A DNA stretch of 48,758 nt from BS750m-G62 sp964577175 (lineage in GTDB: Bacteria > Planctomycetota > Phycisphaerae > FEN-1346). The translations under genes and the position numbers were made by a program. The stretch spans positions 1 to 48,758 of the forward strand of contig CAZNYC010000012.1 in the NCBI GenBank assembly GCA_964577175.1, in the 5' to 3' direction. Below, in pieces: positions 26,630 through 36,676 of this stretch. Position 1 is the stretch's first letter. Each line of letters starts with the position of its first letter. The notes beneath the pieces are model-generated. The model was not told the origin of the DNA. It did not search any database and saw only the letters and a list, made by a program, of their open reading frames with translations.

Positions 26630-28936
26630 GTGTTCGACTGGCTGGGTCTCGGTGCCGTCAACAACGCCCTCCTCTGGGGGAGCGCGCTGGTGGCGGCGCC
26701 CATCCTGATCCACCTGCTGAGCCGCCGCCGCTTCCGGACGGTGGAGTGGGCGGCGATGGCGTTCCTGCTCGACGCCGAGCGACGCAACCGCCGACGCATC
26801 CGCCTGGAGCACCTCCTCCTGCTGCTCCTGCGGTGCCTCATCATCCTCCTCATCGCCCTGCTCGTGGCCCGGGTTTTCCTGGAGCCGACGGGCCTGGCGG
26901 CGCGGGTCGCTGCCGGCGGCCGGGTGGAGCACGTCGTCCTCCTCGACGATTCGCCCAGCATGGAGGCCCGCGCCGGCGCCGGCACCGTCTTCGACGAGAC
27001 CAGGGACGGCCTCGCCACCTTCATCCGCCAGGCCGCCCGCCGACGCCCCGGCGACGCCTTCACCCTGCTGACCACGAGCCGGCCCGACCGGCCCGTCCTG
27101 GCGGGCCACTTCCTGGCCGACGACACCGCCGACGCCGCCGTCCGCGCCGTCCGGGGCCTGGAGGTCTCCGACAAGAGCGCCGCCTACGACGCCGCCCTCC
27201 TGGACCTTGAGAAGAGGGTCGGCTCGCCGGGCAGCACCCTGAACCGGCAGGTCCTGATCCTGACGGACTTCCGCCGCCGCGACTGGCAGCCGCCCGCGCC
27301 GGGCGACGAAAGCGCCGGCGCCGCGCCAGCCGAGACGACCTCCGCGCCAAGCAACGCCGCCAAGGCCCGCGACGCCGCCGAGCCGCCGGGACGCCGGCCC
27401 GGCCTGCCCGGCCTCCTCGCCCGCCTGGCCGAGGCCGCCGACGGCCTCGCGATCGCCGACCTGGGCGCGGCCCACGCCGCCAACCTCGCCGTCACCGACA
27501 TTGCGGTCCGCGAGAAGACGGTCGTGGCGGGCGTGCCGGCGCGGTTCGAGGTCACAGTCGCCAACGTCGGCCCCACGGATGCCACGGACGTGGAGGTCAC
27601 GTTCACGGCGGGCGGGGCCGTGCCGCTCCGCGCCCGCCTCGACGCCGTCCCTGCGGGCGGCGAGGCCGCCGTCCCGTTCACGTTCACCTTCGGCGAAACG
27701 GGCTCGGCGCGGGTCCAGGCGGAAATCGGCGCCGACACCGTCCCGCGCGACAACGTCCGCTTCGCCGCCCCCGACGTGAAACCGGGCATCCCCATCCTGC
27801 TCGTCGACGGCGAACCGTCGTCCGAGTACGGCGAGACGGAAACGTTCTATTTGCAGCGGGCCCTCGACCCGCCGGGCGAGGTGCCCAGCGGCAACGACGT
27901 GCAGGTCGTCAGCGAGAACCGTTTCGAGGAAACGCCCCTGTACCCGTTCCAGGTGGTGATCCTGGCGAACCTGTACCGGCTGACGGAGGACCGGGCGGCC
28001 GCCCTCGCCGACTGGGTCCGCGACGGCGGCGGGCTGGTCGTCTTCCTCGGCGACCAGGTCGACGCGATGGCCTACAACGAGCAACTCGCCCGGGCCGCCG
28101 GCCTGCTCGGACTCACGCTGACCGGCATCCGCGGCGACCCGGCCGAGGAGCGGTGGGTCCACCTGGTGCCCCGCGCGGCCAACCATCCGGTGCTCCGCAT
28201 CTTCGAGGGCACGCAGAACCCGTTCCTGGCGCGCGTCAAGTTCTTCCAGTGGTGGGGCGCCGCGGTGGCGGAAAAGGACGTGGCCGCCGGCCGCACGCGC
28301 GTCCTCGCCACATTCAATGACGCGGACGAATCGCCCGCCATCGTCGAGACGCGGCTCGGCCGCGGCAGCGTTCTCACGGTCACCACGACCGCCGACCCCG
28401 AGTGGACCAACTGGTGCGCCGACCCGAGTTACCTCGTCACGGTTCTGGAGATGACGCGGCACGTGGCCCGGCCGGCCGGGCAGGCCGCGAGCGTCGCCGT
28501 CGGCTCCCCCATCCGCACGGACCTGGACCCCTCGCAGTACGCCATCGAGGCCCGCGTCCAGGGGCCGGAGGACACCGAAGACGTCGCCGTCCAGGCCGTC
28601 GCGACCGACCAGCCCGCCCGCATGCGCCTGACCTGGACCGACACGGACCGCCGCGGGTTCTGCCGGGTGCGACTCACGACCCACGACGGCACGGAGGAGA
28701 CGCGCCTCTTCGCCGCCAACATCGACCCGACCGAGGGCGACCTCGCGCCGGCCGACGCCGACGCCCTCCGCCAGGCCGTCCCGGAAGCGGACCTCGTCAT
28801 CCTGGAAGGACGCGATTACCTCGGCCGCGCGGTCACCGGCGGCCGGGCGGAAATCTGGCGGCCGCTGGCGTTCGCGCTCCTCGCGGCCCTGTTCGGCGAG
28901 CAGGCCCTGGCGTGGTGGTTCGGCCGCCGGCGCTAG
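26630..28936 (+). CDS. BatA-like membrane VWA protein with CARDB and amidotransferase-like segments
   Basis: A 768-residue inner-membrane protein. The N-terminal BatA-like module has a helix at 10-30, the basic loop SRRRFRTVEW, a second helix at 61-84 and then a VWA domain whose metal motif is DDSPSM at 106-111. From about 290 there is a CARDB/Ig-like beta segment (VAGVPARFEVTVANVGPTDA), then a GATase1-like fold (~385-600: LVDGEPSSEYGETETFYLQRAL), and a single C-terminal membrane helix ending in basic residues (WRPLAFALLAALFGEQALAWW). The GTG at 26630 follows ACAGGAG. It belongs to the MoxR/DUF58 set and likely acts at the envelope. Its exact role is unknown. Confidence 0.85.
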   Translation: MFDWLGLGAVNNALLWGSALVAAPILIHLLSRRRFRTVEWAAMAFLLDAERRNRRRIRLEHLLLLLLRCLIILLIALLVARVFLEPTGLAARVAAGGRVEHVVLLDDSPSMEARAGAGTVFDETRDGLATFIRQAARRRPGDAFTLLTTSRPDRPVLAGHFLADDTADAAVRAVRGLEVSDKSAAYDAALLDLEKRVGSPGSTLNRQVLILTDFRRRDWQPPAPGDESAGAAPAETTSAPSNAAKARDAAEPPGRRPGLPGLLARLAEAADGLAIADLGAAHAANLAVTDIAVREKTVVAGVPARFEVTVANVGPTDATDVEVTFTAGGAVPLRARLDAVPAGGEAAVPFTFTFGETGSARVQAEIGADTVPRDNVRFAAPDVKPGIPILLVDGEPSSEYGETETFYLQRALDPPGEVPSGNDVQVVSENRFEETPLYPFQVVILANLYRLTEDRAAALADWVRDGGGLVVFLGDQVDAMAYNEQLARAAGLLGLTLTGIRGDPAEERWVHLVPRAANHPVLRIFEGTQNPFLARVKFFQWWGAAVAEKDVAAGRTRVLATFNDADESPAIVETRLGRGSVLTVTTTADPEWTNWCADPSYLVTVLEMTRHVARPAGQAASVAVGSPIRTDLDPSQYAIEARVQGPEDTEDVAVQAVATDQPARMRLTWTDTDRRGFCRVRLTTHDGTEETRLFAANIDPTEGDLAPADADALRQAVPEADLVILEGRDYLGRAVTGGRAEIWRPLAFALLAALFGEQALAWWFGRRR

Positions 28937-28961
28937 GATGCGGCTGCGTCCGACACGGCAG

Positions 28962-29035
28962 GTGCCACGGCCGGTCTTGTCCGGCCGTGCGTCCCGCCGC
29001 GCACGCGCACGGCGGGACAAGGCCCGCCGTGGCAC
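28962..29035. repeat. Family D palindromic repeat, copy D2
   Basis: GTGCCACGGCCGGTCTTGTC and the mirror GGGACAAGGCCCGCCGTGGCAC flank a C/G-rich loop. It lies between the BatA-like gene and the next VWA gene, in the same kind of position as D1. Confidence 0.75.
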
Positions 29036-29067
29036 CCGCGCGGCTTGGGTAAGGGCAGGCAAGACGA

Positions 29068-31724
29068 ATGAGCGACGTCTGGCTCGACATCCTCGGCTTC
29101 GACCCGGCCCGCGTCCCCGAGGGGGCGGAGACGGAGTTCATCTGGACCCACGCTCCGTCGTCGTGGGCGGCCATCGCGGCCGTCCTCCTGGCCGCCGCCG
29201 CCCTCTACCTCGTGTGGTGGCTGTACCGGCGGGAGAGCGGCACATGCCCGCGCGCCGTGCGGGTGCTCCTCGCCGCCATCCGCATCGCCTGCATCCTCGT
29301 CCTGGCCTTGGTCCTGATGGGCCCGGCCCTGGCCGTCACGCTCCGCCGCAGCCTCGAACCGTACGTCGTCCTGCTGTTGGACGATTCCCTCTCGATGAGC
29401 CTCCGCGACCGCTACGACGACGCGGGCACGGAGCGTCTTGCCGCCGTCACCGGCCGGACGCCCGACGCCCTCGCCGCCGAGCACCCCGCCAGGGCCGAGG
29501 TCGTCAACGCCCTCCTCCGCCGCAACGACGCGCGCTTTCTCCGGCGGCTCCAGGCCGTCGGCCGCGTCCGCGTCATGACCTTCTCCGACCGCGTGCGCCT
29601 GCGCGACGCCATCGGGCTGGACCCCGAGGCCGTCCTGCCCGAAGGGGAGGAAGCGGCCGACGAGACCGCCCGTGTGCCCAAGGATCCGCCCGTCCCGCCG
29701 CTGGCGCCGTCCGGGACGGCCACCAACCTGGCCCGCGCGGTCCGCGAGGCGCTCGACTCGGCGGCCGGGAGCCCGCTCGCCGGCGTCGTCCTCGTCTCGG
29801 ACGGGCAGCACACGAGCGGGGCCGACCCCCGCGCCGCCGCCGACGCCGCCGCCCGCCGCGGCGTGCCCATCCTGGCCGTCGGCGTGGGCGACCCCCGACC
29901 GCCGCAGAACCTCCGCACCGCCGAGGTCTGGGCCCCGGAGACCGTCTTCCGCGGCGACCCGTTCGCCGTCCAGGCCCGCGTCCAGGCCGAGGGGCTCGAC
30001 CGCGCCGCCGTCCGGGTCGAGTTCGTCGAGCGGCGCGTCGCGGACGACGGCGCCGAGACCGCCGAGCGGGTCATCGACCGCCGGTCCGTCGCCCTCGACC
30101 CCGAGACGCAGGAGGCGACCGTCGCGTTCCGGCACGAGCCTGCCGCCGAGGGCCGCTTCGTCTACACGGTCCGCGTCGAGGCCGGGCCGGACGAACTGCT
30201 CCGCTCGGACAACGAGAAGGCGACGACCGTGCGGGTGGTCGGCCAGCGGGCCCGCGTGCTGCTCATCGCGGGCTCGCCCACGTGGGACTTTCGGCTCGTC
30301 CGCACCCTCCTTCTCCGCGACAAGACCATCGACGTATCGTGCTGGCTCCAGTCGCTCGACCTGGACATGCGGCAGGATGGGAACACGGTCATTGAACGGC
30401 TCCCGTCGAAGCCCGAGGACCTCTTTGCCTACGACGTGGTCGCCCTGTTCGACCCCGACCCGTCGGGCCTCGACGAGCCGTGGACCGACCTGCTGAAGCG
30501 GTTCGTCGGCGAGCACGCGGGCGGCCTCTTCTGGGTCGCCGGGCCGAAGTACACCACCCGGTTCCTGACCACGTACCAGACGCGCGGCCTGCGCGACCTG
30601 CTCCCCGTCCGGTTGGGCGACGGCGCCGGCGAGGCGCGCCTCTTCGACCGGCCCCACACCCGCGCGTGGCCGATGCACGTCACGCCCGACGGCACGGAGC
30701 ATCCCCTGCTCCGCTTCGACGACGATTCCGGCGCCGGCCCCGGCATCGCCTCCGCCCTGCCCGGCGTGTACTGGTCGTACCCGGCGGCGTCGGCCAAGCC
30801 GGGGGCCACCACGCTCATCGAGCACGGCGACCCGCGGCTGAAGGTCCGCGACGACCGCCGGCCGCTGCTCGTCGCCGGCCGGTACGGGCCCGGCCGCGTT
30901 CTCTACATGGGCTTCGACGGCTCGTGGCGGTGGCGGCGGCTGGGCGAGGAGGTCTTCGACCGTTTCTGGGTCCGGTCCATCCGCTATCTGCTCGAGGGCC
31001 GCCTCATGGGCGGGCGGCGCCGCGGACGTCTTGCGACCGACCGCGACGTCTACGCCGTCGGCAGCCGCATCGCCGTCACGGCGCGCCTGTACGACGCGGC
31101 GTTCGAGCCCCTGGCGGAGCCGACCGTGCCGGCCGTCGTCCGCACCGCCCCGGACGCCCCGCCGCAGGAGACGATGCTGCGGCAGGTGGCCAACCGGCCG
31201 GGCCATTACGAGGGCTCGGTTATCGCCGGCCGCGTCGGCGCCACGCGCATCGAGGTCACCCTGCCCGGCACGGGCGGGACGGGGCCGGTGCGCCTGGCGC
31301 GGCAGGTGACCGTCGAGCCGCCGCGCGTCGAGTTCCGCGACCCGCGCCTGAACCGGGCCCTCCTGGCCGACCTGGCGGAGCGGTCCGGCGGCCGGTACTA
31401 CGAGATCGACGAGGCCGATCGCATCGCCGGTGACCTGCCCGACCGGCACGAGACGGTCGTCGTCCGCGAACCGCCGCGCACCCTGTGGGACACGTGGCGG
31501 CTGCTGGCCCTGCTCGTCGGCCTGCTGACGGTCGAGTGGGCCGTGCGGAAACGGTATCGNNNNNNNNNNNNNNNNNNNNNNNNNNNNNNNNNNNNNNNNN
31601 NNNNNNNNNNNNNNNNNNNNNNNNNNNNNNNNNNNNNNNNNNNNNNNNNNNNNNNNNNNTGGCCCTGCTCGTCGGCCTGCTGACGGTCGAGTGGGCCGTG
31701 CGGAAACGGTATCGTCTGATGTAA
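29068..31724 (+). CDS. Membrane VWA/glutamine amidotransferase-like protein, split by a scaffold gap
   Basis: It has two N-terminal helices (about 34-54 and 64-90), a VWA-like domain beginning VVLLLDDSLSM (100-110) with a break after residue 115, and a GATase1-like fold (~390-560: ARVLLIAGSPTWDFRLVRTL, then VDVSCWLQSLDLDMRQ-type text). A C-terminal helix (LLALLVGLLTVEWAV) ends in a short basic tail. It is typical of Planctomycetota MoxR clusters. The 100-N gap at 31560-31659 lies near the 3' end; the 55 bases before it are repeated exactly after it, and removing the gap plus one copy (155 bases) restores one frame of 833 residues ending at TAA 31722-31724. The raw sequence is out of frame across the gap, so annotate it as one gene. 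Confidence 0.88.
31560..31659. other. 100-N scaffold gap with a 55-bp overlap on each side
   Basis: The 55 bases at 31505-31559 are identical to 31660-31714. The gap therefore joins overlapping contigs and hides no missing sequence; no bases need to be added. Confidence 0.92.
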
Positions 31725-31758
31725 CTAAACGGTAAAACCAGGGCGAGGAGGAAAGCGT

Positions 31759-31857
31759 TGTCACCCTGAGCGAGCCGAAGGGTCTCGCCGTGCGAATCAT
31801 GGCAAGGGAACGACCACGGCGAGATTCTTCGGCCCGCAAGCGGGCCTCAGAATGACA
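31759..31857. repeat. Family B palindromic repeat, copy B5
   Basis: TGTCACCCTGAGCGAGCCGAAGG...TCTCGCC, then GGCGAGATTCTTC...CCTCAGAATGACA. It occupies most of the gap between the amidotransferase-like gene and the DUF4175 gene. The terminal ATGACA is in frame with the DUF4175 gene, giving an alternative start 22 codons upstream. Confidence 0.85.
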
Positions 31858-31917
31858 GTGCTACATGGCCACACGCGTGGCCACGCCACGCGGCAGACGA
31901 GAGAAAGCACACACACG

Positions 31918-34083
31918 ATGTCCTCGGGCGCCACAACCCGCACCCTGCCGACCCCCATCCGGCGGGGCCTGGCGCGCCTGCGCCGGGCCCGCGCCGCGTG
32001 GGTCGGGGTGGATGCGCTGGCGGCCTTCGCCGTCTGCGCCGCGGCCTTCGTTGCCGTCAGCCTGCCGCTGGACCGTCTGCTCCGCCTGGACGGTCCGCAG
32101 CGGGCCGTCGTCCTGGCGCTGGCGGCGGGCGCCGTGGCCGTGCTCGCCTGGCGTCGGCTGATCCGGCCGCTGGCGCGCAGCCTGCCCGACGAGGTCCTCG
32201 CCCGCGCCGTCGAGGCGCGGAACCGCGGCCTCTCGGAGAGCCTCCTCTCGGCCATCGAGTTCGCGCGGATGGCCGACCCCGCCGCCACCGGCTACTCGCC
32301 CGCGATGGTCCGTGCCACCGTCGCCCTCGGCCGCCGCCGCGCCGCCGGCGTCGACTTCCTCAAGGCGCTCGACCGCGAACGCCTGCGCCGCAACCTCCTC
32401 GTCATTCTTGCCGCCGGCGCCGTCCTCACGGTCGCCGTGGGCCTCTTCCCCAACACCATGCACCTCTGGTGGCAGCGGAACGTCTTGCTGGCCAATGTGG
32501 CATGGCCGCAGCAGACGCACCTCGCCATCGTCGGGGCCGATGACGGCATCCTCGTCTGCCCGCGCGGCGACGACCTGGCCGTCGAGGCGCGGGCCGACCC
32601 GGACGGCGTCGTCCCACGGGTCGTCTCACTCGATCACCGGCAGCCGGGCGGCACCGCGGGCAGCGAGACCATGCGCGTCGTCGGCGACGACCGCTTTCGG
32701 ACCGTCTTCCCGAACGTCCTGGAACCGTTCCGGCTTCGCGTGCGCGGCGGCGACGACGTCACGCCGTGGCACGAGGTCCGGTTGGTGGAGCGGCCGGTCG
32801 TGGCGGACCTCGCGCTCCGGTACGCCCCGCCCGCCTATGTCGGCGAGGCGCCGCACGACCTCCCCAAGAACGTGGCCTCGTACCCGGTCCTGGCGGGCAG
32901 CACGGTCGAGGTACGCGGGACGGCCAGCAAGCCGCTCGCACGCGCGACGATGACCGTCGGTACCGTCGCGCCCGTCGACCTGGAGCGCGTCGGAGAGCGC
33001 GGCTTCCGCGCCGTTTTGGCGGGCGAATCCCTGCGGACCGGCGTCTACGCCGTCGCGCTGACCGACACGACGGGCCTGGCCTCGCGGACGCCGGCCCGCT
33101 TCAGCCTGCGCGTCATGCCCGACCGTGCGCCGACGGTCCGGGCCCGCCTGGACGGCATCGGCGACCTCATCGTGCCGCGGGCCGTCCTGCCCATCCGCGC
33201 CACGCTTCGCGACGACTACGCCGTCCGGAAAGCGGAACTCGTCTGCACCAGCGCCGTCGAAAAGAAGGGGGGAACCGAGACCGCCCGCTTCCCGTTCGGC
33301 GGGCCGGAGCAAGCCTACGGCCGCAAGGAGATCAAGGTCGCCCATCGCCAGGACTGTCGGCCGCTGGACCTGCCCGTCGGCTCGCGCCTGACGCTCCGCG
33401 TCGAGGCCACCGACAACGACGCCGTGACCGGCCCCAAGGTGGGGGCGTCGCGCGGCTTCACGCTGAAGGTCGTGAGCGAGGACGACCTGCGGGCCGACCT
33501 CCTCCGCCGCGAACAGGAGCAGCGCCTGGAATGCGAGCGACTCCTCCGCGACCAGCGGACCCTGGCCGAGAACGCCCGCGCCCTGCGGGCCGTCCTCGAC
33601 GCCCCCGGCCGCCCGCTGGAGGAGGAGGACGGGCCCCTCCTCGCCACTACGGAGAAGCGGCAGCGGCTCGTGGGGGGCCGGTGCACGGCCATCGCGGACG
33701 CCTTCGCCCAGATCCTGGCGGAGGTCGAGAACAACCGGCTGGAGGCCGACCCGGAGGTCGCCCGCGACCGCCTCGGCGCCAGGATTATCGAACCGCTCCG
33801 GCGCCTGGCCCGGCGGGACGTGCCCGAGGCCGCCGACCTCCTCGACCGGGCGACGCGGGCCGGCCCCGACGCCCCTGCCCGCAAGGCCGATCTCGACGAG
33901 GCCGTCACGGCGCAGGGCCGGATCGCCGCCGCCCTGCGCGACGTGCTTCAGAACATGGTAAAATGGGAGGGGTACCAGGAGGCCGTCTCCCTGCTCCGCG
34001 AGGTGCTGCGGGCCCAGAAGAACGTCAACCAGGAGACCGTCGAGGAGCAGGAGCGGCGTATCCGGTCCATCTTTGACGATTGA
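31918..34083 (+). CDS. DUF4175-family membrane protein
   Basis: A 721-residue protein with an N-terminal pair of helices (about 31-50 and 62-80) and a third near 157-178, then a long periplasmic beta-rich part (PAYVGEAPHDLPKNVASYPV, Ig-like strands) and a C-terminal coiled-coil region from about 520 (LLRREQEQRLECERLLRDQR). This three-helix plus Ig-like plus coiled-coil layout is that of DUF4175 proteins, which accompany MoxR/VWA genes in Planctomycetota and related phyla. I chose the ATG at 31918; the frame is open 22 codons further up to the ATG that ends repeat B5. The next gene starts 27 bases after the stop. Confidence 0.8.
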   Translation: MSSGATTRTLPTPIRRGLARLRRARAAWVGVDALAAFAVCAAAFVAVSLPLDRLLRLDGPQRAVVLALAAGAVAVLAWRRLIRPLARSLPDEVLARAVEARNRGLSESLLSAIEFARMADPAATGYSPAMVRATVALGRRRAAGVDFLKALDRERLRRNLLVILAAGAVLTVAVGLFPNTMHLWWQRNVLLANVAWPQQTHLAIVGADDGILVCPRGDDLAVEARADPDGVVPRVVSLDHRQPGGTAGSETMRVVGDDRFRTVFPNVLEPFRLRVRGGDDVTPWHEVRLVERPVVADLALRYAPPAYVGEAPHDLPKNVASYPVLAGSTVEVRGTASKPLARATMTVGTVAPVDLERVGERGFRAVLAGESLRTGVYAVALTDTTGLASRTPARFSLRVMPDRAPTVRARLDGIGDLIVPRAVLPIRATLRDDYAVRKAELVCTSAVEKKGGTETARFPFGGPEQAYGRKEIKVAHRQDCRPLDLPVGSRLTLRVEATDNDAVTGPKVGASRGFTLKVVSEDDLRADLLRREQEQRLECERLLRDQRTLAENARALRAVLDAPGRPLEEEDGPLLATTEKRQRLVGGRCTAIADAFAQILAEVENNRLEADPEVARDRLGARIIEPLRRLARRDVPEAADLLDRATRAGPDAPARKADLDEAVTAQGRIAAALRDVLQNMVKWEGYQEAVSLLREVLRAQKNVNQETVEEQERRIRSIFDD

Positions 34084-34110
34084 CGATTGACCTGCCATGG
34101 GAACGATGCC

Positions 34111-36432
34111 ATGAAATCCCTGACCGTGGCGTTGCAGCACTGGTCCGTGCGCGGCGGGTCTCCGCGCCCGCCGCGCGACCGGGAAGCCGCCGACCCGAGC
34201 GCGTTGGGTGCGGAGACCCACCGCGCCAACGAGGCGAGTCGGCTTCCAGCCCTTATCGCGGCCGTGACGGTCCTGGCATGGCTGCTCGGCGCCGCCGCCG
34301 CGGCGGCGGCCGCACCCATGGGCACCACCGAGTCCGAGGCCGCCGCGGAACCCGAGGGCGGCGCGGCCGAGCCGTCGGAGTCGCCCCTCGGCATCCGCCA
34401 GGACGGCGTCCGCCAGATGATGAAGGAACTGGAGCACAAGTTCAGCCGCCTTGCCCGCATCCTGGAGGAGGCCGAGCCGGAGCAGGCGGCGCGGCTGGTC
34501 AAGGCCCTGCGCGAGTCGCGCGAGGCCCTCATCGAGCAGCGGATGGCCCAGGCCGCCCGGCTCCTCGACGAAGGCCGCCTCGACCGCGCCCGGCAGTCGC
34601 AGAAGGACCTCGTCGAAGACCTCATCCGCCTCGTCGAAGTGCTCACGACCGAGGACGAGGAGCGTGACGCCCTCCGCAAACGCCTCGAACAACTCGAGGC
34701 GTGGCGGAAAGAAGTCCGCCGGCTCATCGAGGAGGAGCGCGGCGAGAAGCGCGAGACCGACACCGTCCTGCGGCGAGACGACGTCGGCGGCGACCTGGAG
34801 GCCCGCATCCGCGAACTGGAGTCCCTCATCCGCGAGCAGAAGGACGTGCTCCGGCAGACGCGCGAGAGCCGCAGCCAGGGCCTGGCGGGCCTCGGGCGGA
34901 TCGCCTCCGCGCAGAAGGGCGTCCGCCAAGGCACCCAGCGCCTGGCCGGTCTCGGCACGGAACCGTCCGCCGGCGACGGCGAAGGCACGCCGGCCGGAGG
35001 CGAGGGCGGCGGTCAAGCCGGCGGTGCGGAAGGCGCGCAAGGCGCGGGCGCAGGCGCCGGCCAGGGCGAATCGCAAGACGGCGGGCAGAGCGGGGCACAG
35101 GGAGCCGGCGAAGGAGGCGGTCAAGGGGGCGGCCAAGGAGGGTCGCAAGGCGGCGGCCAAGGCGGGGGTCAGGCAGGCGGTCAAAGTGGTTCCGCGGGCG
35201 GCGGTCAGGCCGGCGCCCCGCCCACGCCGGAGGCCGGACGCGCCGCCCTCCAGCGGGCCGTCGGTCGCCAGCGGGCGGCCGAGGAGAACCTCGTCCGGGG
35301 CCTGCGGCAGTCGGCCGCCCACGAGGAGGAGCGGGCCGTCGAGCAGATGCAGGAGGCCCTCGAAGCACTCCGCCGCCGGCGCGACCGCATCGCCCGCCTG
35401 CCCGAGGACTATAACGAGGAACTCGCCCGCCGACAGGACGCCCTCGCCGACGACACCGACCGCCTCGCCCGCAGCATGGGCCAGGCCGGCGGCCAAGGCG
35501 GTGCGCAGGCAGGGTCCCAGGGCGGTAGCCAGGGTGGCGGTCAAGGTGGCGGTCAAGGTGGTGGCCAAGGAGGCGGTCAGGGTGGTGGCCAGGGCGGCAG
35601 CCAGGGCGGTCAGCAGGGAGGCGGGCAGGAGCCCGGCCAGCCGCAGGTCCAGCAGGCCCGGCAATCGATGCAACAGGCCAGCCGCCACCATCGCGAAAAC
35701 GAAACCCGCCAGGCTTCCGCCGACCAGCAGCAGGCCATCGACGATCTGGAGCGTGCCCTGGAGGAAATCGAGCAGGTCCTCGCCCAACTTCGCGAAGAGG
35801 AACGCGAGGAACTCCTCGCGGCCCTCGAAGGCCGTTTCCGCGAAATCCTGGAGCGGCACCGGCCCATCACCGCGACGACCATCGATCTGGAGGCGGCCCA
35901 GGGCCAACGCGAGTGGACCCGGGCCGATCGCCTCCGCCTCGGCGACATCGCCCGCGAGGAAGCGGTCCTGGCCGACCTGGTGGACGTGGCTCACCGCATT
36001 CTCGTCGAGGACGGGACGACGGTCATCTTCCCGCGCATCGTCGCCGCCCTGCACGACGACATGCTCAACGTCCACCGCCTGCTGGCGGCCGAGCGCACCG
36101 GCACCTACACCCAGACGCTGGAGAAGGAGATCGAGCAGACGCTCGAGGAACTCATCGAGGCCCTGGAGCAGGCCCAGGAGGAGGAACAGCCGTCCGACGG
36201 GCAGAGCCAGTCCTCGCCCTCTCAGCCGCAGCATCCCCCCCTGGTGCCGAACTCGGCGGAACTGAAACTCCTGAAGGCCGCCCAACGGCGCGTGAACCGC
36301 CGCACCGAGTCGTTCGACCGGACCCGCCCAACCGGCTCCCTCGACGCCGAGATGCAGACCCAGGTGGAGAAGATCGAGGAGCGCCAGGCCGAGGTCGTCG
36401 AGATGACAGAGGAGATGAACGAAAGGTATTGA
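34111..36432 (+). CDS. Gly/Gln-rich coiled-coil membrane-anchored protein with a translated family A repeat
   Basis: 773 residues. The ATG at 34111 is followed by a stretch (residues ~14-39) encoded by family A repeat A5 (RGGSPRPPR ... GAETHRA), and only then by the membrane helix (~47-68). No good start lies between the repeat and the helix, so the repeat is translated. Beyond the helix are Glu/Arg-rich coiled coils interrupted by two low-complexity tracts of GGQGGGQ type (about 287-370 and 455-511), and a final charged helix. It follows DUF4175 as in many planctomycete genomes and probably forms part of the same envelope complex. The function is not known. Confidence 0.8.
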   Translation: MKSLTVALQHWSVRGGSPRPPRDREAADPSALGAETHRANEASRLPALIAAVTVLAWLLGAAAAAAAAPMGTTESEAAAEPEGGAAEPSESPLGIRQDGVRQMMKELEHKFSRLARILEEAEPEQAARLVKALRESREALIEQRMAQAARLLDEGRLDRARQSQKDLVEDLIRLVEVLTTEDEERDALRKRLEQLEAWRKEVRRLIEEERGEKRETDTVLRRDDVGGDLEARIRELESLIREQKDVLRQTRESRSQGLAGLGRIASAQKGVRQGTQRLAGLGTEPSAGDGEGTPAGGEGGGQAGGAEGAQGAGAGAGQGESQDGGQSGAQGAGEGGGQGGGQGGSQGGGQGGGQAGGQSGSAGGGQAGAPPTPEAGRAALQRAVGRQRAAEENLVRGLRQSAAHEEERAVEQMQEALEALRRRRDRIARLPEDYNEELARRQDALADDTDRLARSMGQAGGQGGAQAGSQGGSQGGGQGGGQGGGQGGGQGGGQGGSQGGQQGGGQEPGQPQVQQARQSMQQASRHHRENETRQASADQQQAIDDLERALEEIEQVLAQLREEEREELLAALEGRFREILERHRPITATTIDLEAAQGQREWTRADRLRLGDIAREEAVLADLVDVAHRILVEDGTTVIFPRIVAALHDDMLNVHRLLAAERTGTYTQTLEKEIEQTLEELIEALEQAQEEEQPSDGQSQSSPSQPQHPPLVPNSAELKLLKAAQRRVNRRTESFDRTRPTGSLDAEMQTQVEKIEERQAEVVEMTEEMNERY
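34149..34227. repeat. Family A palindromic repeat, copy A5, translated
   Basis: The arms GCGCGGCGGGTCTCCG...CCGCCGCGC and GTGCGGAGACCCACCGCGCC flank a ~30-base middle. The element is wholly inside the coding sequence of the Gly/Gln-rich protein, in the RGGSP...ETHRA phase. Confidence 0.88.
34972..35645. repeat. Two GGNGGNCAAGG-type low-complexity coding tracts
   Basis: Two separate tracts (about 34972-35220 and 35475-35645) of repeated GGCGGTCAAGG-like units, coding for Gly-Gln-Gly-Gly repeats. They are part of the preceding gene and may vary in length between strains. Confidence 0.85.
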
Positions 36433-36438
36433 TCGCTG

Positions 36439-36478
36439 CCCCCTCTCCCTTGACGGGAGAGGGGCGGGGTGAGGGTGA
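36439..36478. repeat. Hairpin after the Gly/Gln-rich gene
   Basis: CCCCTCTCCC (36440-36449), loop TTGAC, GGGAGAGGGG (36455-36464): a perfect 10-bp stem seven bases after the stop codon, followed by CGGGGTGAGGG. It resembles a widespread short repeat and could slow transcription, but it lacks a T-tract. Confidence 0.6.
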
Positions 36479-36492
36479 TGAGCATGCGCAAT

Positions 36493-36520
36493 GCGCGGCG
36501 GGTCTCCGAATCCGAGCAGC
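36493..36520. repeat. Family A palindromic repeat, copy A6 (decayed)
   Basis: GCGCGGCGGGTCTCCG is intact after ATG, but the right half has decayed (AATCCGAGCAGCACGC). The frame RGGSP is open and continuous with the downstream hydrolase gene. Confidence 0.6.
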
Positions 36521-36532
36521 ACGCAAACAGGG

Positions 36533-36561
36533 TGTGGCCCGGCCGGTCTTGTCCGGCCGGG
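36533..36561. repeat. Family D palindromic repeat, copy D3 (short)
   Basis: GTGGCCCGGCCGGTCTTGTCCGGCCGGG, a single hairpin CCGGCCGG-TCTTGT-CCGGCCGG. Confidence 0.7.
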
Positions 36562-36676
36562 AGCGATGCTCAGAACCGGCGGGCGACACGCCTTCGCGCG
36601 CTCGCGAACCGCGCGTCTTGAATCGCAGCCGCGAACAACGGGTACCGGCCCCACGCTACACAAGGAGCCGTTGACG

